Assembly: GCA_902373545.1 (NCBI GenBank)
Contig: CABKMZ010000002.1
Span: 1-64,000, forward strand
DNA length: 64,000 bases
Source: an uncultured Actinomyces sp.
GTDB taxonomy: Bacteria > Actinomycetota > Actinomycetes > Actinomycetales > Actinomycetaceae
Reading direction: 5' to 3'
Shown here: positions 5,896 through 13,954 of the stretch, one piece after another
How positions within the stretch are numbered: the first letter of the stretch is position 1
Layout of the letters: each line of letters begins with the position of its first letter
Notes under the pieces: generated by a model
Databases searched by the model: none
Told to the model about the DNA's origin: nothing
The model's input: only the letters and a program-made list of their open reading frames with translations
Translations under genes and position numbers: made by a program

Positions 5896-8823
5896 TCAGA
5901 GCAGCTTGTCCAGCGCCTCCCGGATGAGGCGCTCCTCCCCCGACCCGTTTGTCGGCAGGCGCAAGACTGGGAGCCCATAGGCGGCCATGATCGAATCCTT
6001 GAGGGCGTCGCGCTTGCGCTGAGTATCACTGGCACCGTGGTACTGCCAGCCGTCGACCTCGATGGCGAGGACAAGGCGACCGGTCACCCGCGAATACACG
6101 CCGAAATCAAGCGCACTATCCGTGAACGTGAAGGCACGCTGTTCCTCGCTGAGTCGGCGCGTATTCGGCAGCGCATCTTTAAGGAACACCTCGATCTGAT
6201 AACCAAAGCGCGAATAGGCCGGTTCCGCAAGAATCTCGCGCAAACACTGGTCTGCGACATTCTCTGCAGGAGAGCGCCGACGATCGGCCCATTTAGCGCG
6301 CGAATAGCGCTCCAACGACTCACTGTAAGCGCTGTACAGGACATCAAAGATTGACACAATGTCCGATTGGATGACAGAACTAGGATCGCACATCTCAATG
6401 TATTCAAGCAACGCCGAGATATTTCGACTGAAGCGCACACCACCGTGCGCTGTCACGACGATAAAACGGTCCTTCGCGCGCGAAACAATCACATTCGTCA
6501 TGGAATCGGCATCGTAGAACTCGCGTGCAGCTGACCGTTCACCGGCATTGAGAACCGTCGACAAGATGACCGTTCCCGCGCCTCGCCCCTGGAATTTGTG
6601 CGCGGTTTCCGCCAGCCAACGCGAGTACTGCCTGTCGCCTTGCTCAGCACGAATTCGCTGACCCAGGTTCGTTGCCTGCGCTCGGAACGGAGTGACGATG
6701 CCCAGGACAAAGTCGCCAGATGCGTCCTTCTCCTTCGCGCCTATTCCCTCTCGGATGACCTGCATTTCCTCGAGCTTCGCAATGATCTCAATCTCCCGCT
6801 GTGAGAAGAACCCACCGCCGCGCGCTGGTCGCCGCGCGTGATTGCCGGGGGCCGCGTACACGATTTCAAGCGGATCGGGGGCGTCTTCTGCGGGGACGCG
6901 CATCGGAATGAGCTGGCCGTCGTAATACATGCGATTGCAGAACTCGATGATCGCGGGGTGGCAGCGGTAGTGCTCTTTCAGCAAGGTGCTGGGCACCTGC
7001 GCGGCCTCGGCCATCATTTTCACGGAGTCGAGCAGCGACACCTTGCGTACGTCGAATCGTTCCTCGGCAGGCGCCTGCTTACTCTCGTCCCACCCCTGGA
7101 AGATCGGCCCGAGCTGCTTGGCGTCCCCGACAATGACGGCGTTACGCGCCTTGCTCAGCGCAGCCATGCCCTGCGGGAGCAGAACCTGCGAGGCTTCGTC
7201 GATGATGACCCAGTCCAGCATCACGTCCTGGGCCAGGTTGTTACGAATCGAGAAACAAGTGGACGCCACAACAGGGTAGGTGCGCAGCAGGATGTCCGTC
7301 TGTTGGTTGAGCCGCTCACGGGGGCTGAGGCGACTCGGGCGCTCGCGCTCGAATCGCTCCAGGAGAGCGACGTCCAGCGCCTCGCGGGATCGCTGACGGT
7401 ACGCGGCACTCTCCTCGACGAGGCCTCGGCGGGCTAACCGGGCCTCCGCGTCCTCGATGCGTTGGGTCAGTTCGCGTTCACGAGCCTCGTAGAAGGCGAA
7501 TTGGAGCGCCGACTGCACGTCCGTGTCCGCCAGGTCAATACCTTTCAGGGAGCCATAAGTGAAATAACGGCGCACCCGCTCGACGATGCCCCGCGGACCG
7601 CGCCCAGGCCTCGGCGCACAACGCGCAAGGGCAAGCAAGTGAGCGATAGTTTCTGAGCCCCGCCGAAGGACGGGCATGGTCGAAATATCGGGAACCAGTC
7701 GCCGACTCTCTCGCACCTTTTCCTCGAAGAGGCGGCGCTCTCGGCGCGTCGCAGTCAGGCGCGCGCGATACTCCGGAACATCGCGCGCATCCTCCCACAG
7801 GCCCACCAGGCGTTCCTCCGCAGCCCGCAGCTCAGCGTCGTCGATGTCGGTTGGCGCACCCGACGAACCGTCGGACGCATGGCGAGCCCAGGCCTCGCGC
7901 TTCTGTTCAAGGATTCCCTCACGCTGATGGAATTCCTTGACGCGTTCGACGCTCCCGACCGTTGCAACCAGGAAGCCGTAGCCTTCCTCCGTCAGCTTGT
8001 CGACCACGTTATCCACTGCGGAGTTGGCGCCTGCGACGACGCCCACCGACTTGCCCTGGGCGATAAGAGAAGCGATCAGGTTGAGGATCGTCTGCGTCTT
8101 GCCAGTACCGGGCGGGCCGTCGATAATCGAGATCTGATGCGTGAGCGCGGCCCGGATCGCGTTGCGTTGATCAATGTTGGAATGGAAGGGCATGATGAGC
8201 CGGTCGCTCGCGCCCGTCTTCGCGGAGGAGACGCCCGCAAGGAAAGCCTCCAGGGCGGAGCCTTTCGGGGCGCTCGGGAGCCACTCCCACACGTTCGCAA
8301 GAATAGCGTCGGGCAGCATGTGGTCCGCACCGACCCACTTGGGATAGCGCCCGCTCGTGTCCAATGTTGCCCCGGCCCGTCGAGCCTGCGCGCGGACTTC
8401 CGTGCGGACATAGTCGAGAGTGGAGGCGTTGTGCCGGTCCTGCGCGGTCGCATACGTCACTCTAACCTCGTCGCTCCCACCTCTCCGAAGCGCGAGCTTA
8501 CCGTCGGGTTTCCGATAGGCCACCGTGTAGCGGGGATTACGCGGGTGGCCCGCGCGGCGAAGCGTCCAGATGATCTCGACGGTTTTCCAACGCTGCCCGT
8601 TCACACGAACCTCGTCGAGGGCGTCGATCTCTCGGCGCTCGACCTGGTCGTAGATGCGCACACGATCCTCACCGTACGGATACTGTTTGCCGTTGGTGTA
8701 GGTGACGACGACGCGATTCCCGTCGCGGCACGCCTTGGCGACCTTCCAGGTGTGATCCTGCCAGCTCTGCGAGTCCCTGTCGCGAATCAGGACGTGCATC
8801 GTGCGCGGATCGACGGCTTCCAT
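5896..8823 (-). CDS. Upf1-like SF1 helicase with C-terminal Vsr/DUF559-type nuclease
   Basis: 975 residues; start ATG at 8823 just after GGGGGAGGGGT. N-terminal ~200 residues are unassigned (possible OB or wedge region). AAA_11/AAA_12 helicase core: Walker A GPPGTGKT at 236-243, a DEAD-like box VIIDEASQ, later LKEHYRCHPAIIEFCN, and the C-terminal motifs TAHKFQGRGAGTVILST and NVIVSRAKDRFIVV, typical of Upf1/Dna2-type superfamily 1 enzymes. The last ~110 residues (LDFGVYS...LAIEVDGWQYHG) form a PD-(D/E)xK nuclease of the DUF559/Vsr type. A helicase-nuclease fusion of this kind suggests nucleic-acid-targeting defence (compare Mokosh-type helicase-nuclease systems, which use a different nuclease). 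Single gene, facing divergently from rmuC. Confidence 0.85.
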   Translation of the reverse strand: MEAVDPRTMHVLIRDRDSQSWQDHTWKVAKACRDGNRVVVTYTNGKQYPYGEDRVRIYDQVERREIDALDEVRVNGQRWKTVEIIWTLRRAGHPRNPRYTVAYRKPDGKLALRRGGSDEVRVTYATAQDRHNASTLDYVRTEVRAQARRAGATLDTSGRYPKWVGADHMLPDAILANVWEWLPSAPKGSALEAFLAGVSSAKTGASDRLIMPFHSNIDQRNAIRAALTHQISIIDGPPGTGKTQTILNLIASLIAQGKSVGVVAGANSAVDNVVDKLTEEGYGFLVATVGSVERVKEFHQREGILEQKREAWARHASDGSSGAPTDIDDAELRAAEERLVGLWEDARDVPEYRARLTATRRERRLFEEKVRESRRLVPDISTMPVLRRGSETIAHLLALARCAPRPGRGPRGIVERVRRYFTYGSLKGIDLADTDVQSALQFAFYEARERELTQRIEDAEARLARRGLVEESAAYRQRSREALDVALLERFERERPSRLSPRERLNQQTDILLRTYPVVASTCFSIRNNLAQDVMLDWVIIDEASQVLLPQGMAALSKARNAVIVGDAKQLGPIFQGWDESKQAPAEERFDVRKVSLLDSVKMMAEAAQVPSTLLKEHYRCHPAIIEFCNRMYYDGQLIPMRVPAEDAPDPLEIVYAAPGNHARRPARGGGFFSQREIEIIAKLEEMQVIREGIGAKEKDASGDFVLGIVTPFRAQATNLGQRIRAEQGDRQYSRWLAETAHKFQGRGAGTVILSTVLNAGERSAAREFYDADSMTNVIVSRAKDRFIVVTAHGGVRFSRNISALLEYIEMCDPSSVIQSDIVSIFDVLYSAYSESLERYSRAKWADRRRSPAENVADQCLREILAEPAYSRFGYQIEVFLKDALPNTRRLSEEQRAFTFTDSALDFGVYSRVTGRLVLAIEVDGWQYHGASDTQRKRDALKDSIMAAYGLPVLRLPTNGSGEERLIREALDKLL

Positions 8824-8944
8824 ACCCCTCCCCCGTGAGTCTTACACCCAGGATAGGCGACTGACCGTGGCCATGGTTGGTTGCTGGATACCTGCGGACC
8901 GCCCGCTGGACGCAGATGTGTACGCCCCCTCGTATCGTGCGGGC

Positions 8945-10147
8945 ATGGGTATCTCTCTTGTTTTTCTCCTTGTTGGCTTGGTTGTGGGCGCTGCGCTCGG
9001 GTACGTGGGGGCGGTGGCGCGCCGCGCCTCGCAGCCGGGCGAGGACGTGGGCGCGTTGCGTGCGGAGGCCGCCCGGTGGCAGGCCCGCGCCGAGGAGCTG
9101 TCGCATCGCGTCGAGTCGGCCGAGGCCCGCTCGGCCGGCGATGCGTCCGTGTTGCAGGCGCTCGCCCCGGTTCGCGTGCAGCTGGAGCAGATGACGGCGC
9201 GCGTCGACCAGATGGAGGCCACGCGCGCGCGCCAGCACGGCGCCCTCGCGGAGCAGCTGCGCGAGACCGCTCAGCGCGAGGCCGAGCTGGCCCGCACCAC
9301 CGCCTCCCTGGAGGGGGCGCTGCGGTCGCGCAGCGCGCGCGGCACGTGGGGCGAGGTTGAGCTCGCCCGAATCCTGGAGGCCTCGGGGATGCTGCCACAC
9401 GTCGACTTCGCGGAACAACGCTCGATTGGTGCGCTCACTCAGGGACGAGGCCTGGGCGCAGAACGTGCATCGTCTGACCGTGGGCGACCCGACGTGACGA
9501 TTCACCTGCCCGGGCAGGGCTTCCTTGCTCTCGATGCGAAGGCTCCGATGGACGCGTACCTGCGCGCGTGCGACATCGAAGAGGGCGGCGAGATGGCGGA
9601 GGCTCGGCGACGTTCCGAGCTGGTGGCGCACGCGAAGGCCCTGCGCTCTCACGTGGATGCGTTGGCCTCGCGCGACTACGCGCGTTTGCTCGGTTCTTCC
9701 CCCGAGCTGGTCATCCTGTTCGTCCCTTCCGAGGCGGCGCTGTCGGCGGCACTGCGCGCGGATGCGGCGCTTTTGGACGACGCGATGGCTCGCGGCGTAG
9801 CGCTCTGCTCCCCTGTCACGCTGCTAGCGGTGGCCCGCACGTGCGCCAGCGCCTGGTCTCGTACGACCATCAACGAGCAGGCCGACGACATCATTGCGCT
9901 GGGCCGTGACCTGTACGAACGCCTCGGAGTCGTCGCCGGCCACATCGAAAACCTGGGCAAGAGCCTGGCCAAGAGCGTCGACTACTACAACAAGGCGGTC
10001 TCCTCGATGGAAAACCGCCTCCTGTCCCGCGCGCGTTCCGTCACCGCTCTGGAGTCGGCCTCGAAGAAGCCCATGAAGGCCCCCGACATCGATCCGGACG
10101 CCGCCCAGGTCCGTTCCTTCACGAAGCCGGAGCTGACGGACCAGTAA
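8945..10147 (+). CDS. rmuC: DNA recombination protein RmuC
   Basis: 400 residues. An N-terminal membrane anchor (GISLVFLLVGLVVGAALGYV), a coiled-coil region to about residue 130, then the RmuC domain with ARGTWGEVELARILEASGM, LDAKAPMDAYL and LFVPSEAAL. RmuC limits inversions at short inverted repeats in E. coli and is a predicted nuclease. The ATG at 8945 has no Shine-Dalgarno site, but TATCGT at 8933-8938 sits six bases before it, so the mRNA is probably leaderless. Upstream in-frame starts would precede the membrane anchor. It is the one core gene inside the variable region. Confidence 0.9.
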   Translation: MGISLVFLLVGLVVGAALGYVGAVARRASQPGEDVGALRAEAARWQARAEELSHRVESAEARSAGDASVLQALAPVRVQLEQMTARVDQMEATRARQHGALAEQLRETAQREAELARTTASLEGALRSRSARGTWGEVELARILEASGMLPHVDFAEQRSIGALTQGRGLGAERASSDRGRPDVTIHLPGQGFLALDAKAPMDAYLRACDIEEGGEMAEARRRSELVAHAKALRSHVDALASRDYARLLGSSPELVILFVPSEAALSAALRADAALLDDAMARGVALCSPVTLLAVARTCASAWSRTTINEQADDIIALGRDLYERLGVVAGHIENLGKSLAKSVDYYNKAVSSMENRLLSRARSVTALESASKKPMKAPDIDPDAAQVRSFTKPELTDQ

Positions 10148-10240
10148 GCGACTGGGTGATGCCGCCAAGAAAGCACACATGAATGAGGCACAACTGGGTA
10201 GATGTCATCCACTACCTTGACTATGCTCGCCGTTAAGCTG

Positions 10241-10265
10241 CTACCCCACCCAACTATGAAGAGCC
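10241..10265. mobile_element. Trace of an IS3-type right terminus
   Basis: CCAACTATGAAGAGCC at the end of this segment nearly matches the right terminus of the IS remnant at 2771-2790 (TCAATTATGAAGAGCC). No left terminus is visible. The stretch just before it (10180-10235) has a short open frame ending YLDYARR that could be the tail of a transposase, but I cannot confirm that. It marks a recombination scar between rmuC and the zinc-ribbon gene. Confidence 0.5.
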
Positions 10266-10276
10266 GGTGATCTCGC

Positions 10277-12037
10277 TCAAGAAGTGATCGTCTCAGCAAT
10301 AACTGCGACATCGTGTACAGGGTCTTGGGCGCCGGGGTATACGGTGATCTCCCGGTAGTTCGGGTGTGCGATGTTCAGCGAAGGGAGTGGGACTTCACGG
10401 AGTCGAACAACAATGAACCCGTATGCCAGGAGATCTAAGCTCTTGACGCGATCAACGTCCGCCTTGGCCCGATGCCAGTACGAGCCGTCATATTCAATGG
10501 CGAGCTGTTTCCCAGATGGAAGATCCACGCAAATATCAACAGTCCAGGAAGAGTGAGCCTGGAACTTTGCAGAATGAATGCGGGAACCAGATTTCGCGTT
10601 TCCCCAGTGCGCAAGGGCTGCCGAATGGTACTCGGTCTCGATCCGTGATTTTCCTGTTTCGATGCACTCCGGGCATTGTGACCCATTGACTCGCGCTGCT
10701 GGCATAGCCCGCCACCTGTGAGCCGGATCGTTTTTGCACACCCACAGGGGCGGCTCAGCTAGCTGAGCGGTGTTCGGACGGATTTCCCACGGCGAGAGCG
10801 GATTATCCGGCGACCATTCATCGGCGACCTCTGGATAATGATATGCCAGCGAATCAAGGATAGTATGGCACACAGGGCAGCGATACCGCTCATATTTATC
10901 GCGTTCTCGGGGAGTGGCTTGGAACTCATGTCCGCAGACAGGGTCTCGCCACCAGACAACGCGACGAGACTCGGGAGAAACGTCTGCAAGGCGCAAATTG
11001 CCATTCTTGGTGGGATGCCACTGACTGCCGATCTCTGGTGTCAACCTGCTCGCGGAGGGATCAGCTGCCGCAGCATCCGCATTAGTTTTTCTGGTCTTAA
11101 TTGCCTTGCAAGCAGAACAGCCCCCAAACAGAAAGCTGAGAGGTTGGCGCGTGTTTCGGTGACCAGCAGGACACCGGAATCTATAACCCGAACCCCAGTG
11201 GTTCTCGTCGACTCGAACACTCTCAGGAGGGAGGTCGTCGTCCCAAGCGGCCAGCAGCTCAGGTACATCAGCGATAGTTTTACCTGCAAAAGAAGCTCTT
11301 TTCTCTTCCCAGGCGACCCGTCGAATCTCCTGACACTCAGGGCAGAAGAAATAGTCGTTCGTGACATCTAGGATGCGAGCCTTGAACGAATGCCCTTCAG
11401 GGCAGGTCCACCATGCTTCTCGGCGCGCTTTTAATGTAGCTGTGTCCCAGAGGGATTCTGGATTGCGGCCGTGATCCCACCATTCGACAGCTCGGTTGCT
11501 GGAGTTCTTGAGCAGGTTAGCGCCTCGGGCCTTCTTCGTTCCTGCAGTTGCGGACTTCGGGTTCCGTCGACAGGGACAACCCCAACCAATATCCCCATTG
11601 CGTTGCGCCTCGATCCTGCCGCAGAAATTGCAGCGCGTGGCGTGAGGATCATCCTCCAAGCTGGGATTCGTCAGTGGCCCCAGATATGTGTAGCCATGAG
11701 CCTCAGCGTTCTTCTTGACGGAAGATATCTCCACGGGCTGATCGGAACAGCCCGACATGGCGCGGGCTCCCTTCGCCCACGCACGCCAGTAACAAGCTCG
11801 GCAAACAAGGTCACCAGCTTGCAACCGGTCAAGAACATATTCGAAGCGGTAGTGCCCCTCAAAGCCGCAACGCAAACACCGAGTCAGCAAGTAGGCAGAT
11901 GCCTTGGTGAATTCTTCAAGCAAGCTAAGGCCACCCTGAGAGTAAAGCTGATGGAGGTGATCGAGACACCACGTCGGCCGCGTGCGAGTAGTAAACGCTC
12001 CGGGTTGGCCGCACCCTTCCACACAGCAAATCTTCAC
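10277..12037 (-). CDS. Zinc-ribbon repeat protein with C-terminal PD-(D/E)xK nuclease
   Basis: 586 residues from the GTG at 12037 (TGAGG seven bases upstream). At least six CxxC-based zinc-binding units are spaced along the chain (e.g. CLRCGFEG..CRAC; CPEGHSFKA..CPEC; CPAGHRN..CSAC; CGHEFQA..CPVC; CKNDPAHRW..CPEC). They resemble the DUF4379 treble-clef ribbons, each preceded by a W-rich segment such as EVADEWSPDNP. The final ~120 residues (SSWTVDICVD..LAIEYDGSYWH...FIVVRLREV) are a Vsr/DUF559-like nuclease related in motif to the end of the helicase at 5896-8823. Likely a DNA-binding endonuclease used in defence; the target is unknown. G+C is below its neighbours. Next to the truncated hsdM gene. 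Confidence 0.75.
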   Translation of the reverse strand: MKICCVEGCGQPGAFTTRTRPTWCLDHLHQLYSQGGLSLLEEFTKASAYLLTRCLRCGFEGHYRFEYVLDRLQAGDLVCRACYWRAWAKGARAMSGCSDQPVEISSVKKNAEAHGYTYLGPLTNPSLEDDPHATRCNFCGRIEAQRNGDIGWGCPCRRNPKSATAGTKKARGANLLKNSSNRAVEWWDHGRNPESLWDTATLKARREAWWTCPEGHSFKARILDVTNDYFFCPECQEIRRVAWEEKRASFAGKTIADVPELLAAWDDDLPPESVRVDENHWGSGYRFRCPAGHRNTRQPLSFLFGGCSACKAIKTRKTNADAAAADPSASRLTPEIGSQWHPTKNGNLRLADVSPESRRVVWWRDPVCGHEFQATPRERDKYERYRCPVCHTILDSLAYHYPEVADEWSPDNPLSPWEIRPNTAQLAEPPLWVCKNDPAHRWRAMPAARVNGSQCPECIETGKSRIETEYHSAALAHWGNAKSGSRIHSAKFQAHSSWTVDICVDLPSGKQLAIEYDGSYWHRAKADVDRVKSLDLLAYGFIVVRLREVPLPSLNIAHPNYREITVYPGAQDPVHDVAVIAETITS

Positions 12038-12089
12038 CCTAGTACCTCATTCTCCCTAAACTGAACCAATGGCCTCCCATTTGAACCAC

Positions 12090-12794
12090 TCACGCAGCCA
12101 GCACGACTGTGCCACTATTTTGTATCCAAGTCGGGTTGAAAACTTCATAAATTGAACGCAGCACGTCCTGTCCCGCCAGCGACTCGGCGTCCGCGGCGAA
12201 AAGCACGTCAACCATCAGCTTGATCGCGTCACGCGGCGTGTAGAACGCGCCCGCGGCCTTCCCCTTCTTGTCGAAGGCCCGGTACATGACGTCCTCGAAA
12301 ATGTCGCCCATCGTCGAATCCTCAACGCTCGTGGACCCCAGCGACAGCGTCGAAAAGTGCTTAACCACCTCCAGCAGGCGATTCGCCGCGCTGAGCTTGG
12401 CGACCAGCTTGGGGAACTCGAACGCGGTCCAGATGTCCGCGATGTTGTGCGAGAAACCGTTGACGTAGCTGAGCAGCGCCCTATCCACGTTGTCATCCAC
12501 CGACGCGATACGCGCCAGGTTGAACGGGGAGGTGTTGAAGAAGCTCAAGCCGAAACGATTGCTGACGGCAATATCGATCAGGTACGAGGGCATGTCGCCC
12601 TGCGCCTTGACGAACTCGATGACGTCGTCCTTCGTGTCCTCCAACAGGCACTCAAGGCGGCGCAGGACCGTGAACGGCAGGATGTAGTCGCCGTACTCCT
12701 GGGGTTCGACGACGTTACGCAGGTACTTGTCAGCCGTGTCCCACACGATCCGGGCGGTGGTGGATGCCGCCGCGCGCGATGCCTCGTTTGCCAT
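12090..12794 (-). pseudogene. hsdM: Truncated type I restriction methylase HsdM
   Basis: 234 residues. The first ~210 match HsdM: an HsdM_N helical domain (ADKYLRNVVEPQEYGDYILP, VLRRLECLL) and AFYTPRDAIKLMVDVLFA. In intact enzymes this leads at once to RSIYDPxxGTGG, the SAM-binding motif. Here it reads VLRSIYEVFNPTWIQNSGTV and stops. The SAM-binding and NPPY motifs are therefore lost, and no hsdS or hsdR is present. The foreign tail and the change of sequence character at about 12150 suggest a deletion or insertion joined it to the zinc-ribbon gene region. Methylation by this fragment is not expected. Confidence 0.8.
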
Positions 12795-12898
12795 GACTGT
12801 CTTGCTCCCCCGCGCCTGCGACTACTGCTATTACAACGAAAAATGAGGACGTCCCGCCCGCTGGCATGGCAGCAAGAGAGCGCCCATTGAAGTCTACC

Positions 12899-13954
12899 TC
12901 ACGACGCCGAAGCTGACGGGGACGTGAGCATGTCAGCGATGCCGTCCAACTGCGCGCGAATCTCCTCAAAAGGCCTGTCCAGGTCCAGCGTCGTCGCGCT
13001 GATTCGGTTGCCGCTCATGCGGTAGGTGGCGTCGGGCTGGACCTCCTCGTCGGTCGCAGCGTAGAGGAGCATGCCCGAAACCTCGGTGTCATCCCCCGCT
13101 CGCTCGAGGGCCGCCTGCTTGTTCTTCACGTACGCGAAGATCTGGTACAGGTTCCCCGACTTTACGGTCTTTTTTTCATAGTACGTTTGCATCGTGGAGG
13201 TGTAATACTTCGCGTCAATGATGAGCACGCGGCCGCGAGCGCTCAGGGTGATGTCGCTGCGCATGGCGGGCAGCCCATCCGACATGCCGTCGTCGAGCGC
13301 CCACTCAATGAAGGACGCACTGGCGCGCAGCCGCGGGTGTTCCCTGCGGTAGTACTCGAGAATGAACTTCTCGTAGAGGCGGCTCATACGCTGCTCGTCG
13401 AAAAAATCCATCATGCGCACGCTGCCGTCGCTCTGGGTTTGAAGCAGCCCTTTGACGACGAGCCAGCATACGGCCATCAGCATGCGGTAGGTGCGGTTGT
13501 TGCGGTCGTATCGCATGTTCCAGTCGACCGTGTGCAGGTCAATGTCGCGCACGTCTGCGAAGAAGACCATGAGCTTCTTCAGGCTCTTCTTGCGCGCCCG
13601 TGAGATGTCCGAGCGCACGAGCAGCGCGGCAGTCGCCTTGATGATGCGGTTCATCGTCGTGTCGACGCTGAACTCGTCGTAGGAGCACACCAGCTGGCGG
13701 CGTAGGATCGCCTGCGACTTCACGGACTCTGTGACCTCGATTTTGCCGCGCAGGGAGGAGCGCGCCTCGGTTCGGCTCACGTACTCCTGCCCGAGGCCTC
13801 GTTTGAGTTGCAGGGACACGCCTCGCTCGAGGATGGCGGCGCACAGCTCGGCCGCGTTGTCGAAGTCCTCCGTGGCCACTGCCCGGTAGCCCTGCTCGGT
13901 GAGCGCCGAGAAGGCGTAGGCGAGCATGTGGAAGACGTTGCGGACGCGAATCAC
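12899..13954 (-). CDS. mcrC: McrC-like subunit of an McrBC type IV restriction system
   Basis: 351 residues starting with the GTG at 13954, which overlaps the mcrB stop as GTGA, the usual arrangement for coupled translation. A longer frame to 14098 runs inside mcrB and is not used. The N-terminal half is helical (FHMLAYAF). The C-terminal half carries the PD-(D/E)xK nuclease: DITLSARGRVLIIDAKYY at about 235-250, with D and DAK as metal and catalytic residues. McrC pairs with McrB to cut DNA carrying modified cytosine. Confidence 0.88.
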   Translation of the reverse strand: MIRVRNVFHMLAYAFSALTEQGYRAVATEDFDNAAELCAAILERGVSLQLKRGLGQEYVSRTEARSSLRGKIEVTESVKSQAILRRQLVCSYDEFSVDTTMNRIIKATAALLVRSDISRARKKSLKKLMVFFADVRDIDLHTVDWNMRYDRNNRTYRMLMAVCWLVVKGLLQTQSDGSVRMMDFFDEQRMSRLYEKFILEYYRREHPRLRASASFIEWALDDGMSDGLPAMRSDITLSARGRVLIIDAKYYTSTMQTYYEKKTVKSGNLYQIFAYVKNKQAALERAGDDTEVSGMLLYAATDEEVQPDATYRMSGNRISATTLDLDRPFEEIRAQLDGIADMLTSPSASAS

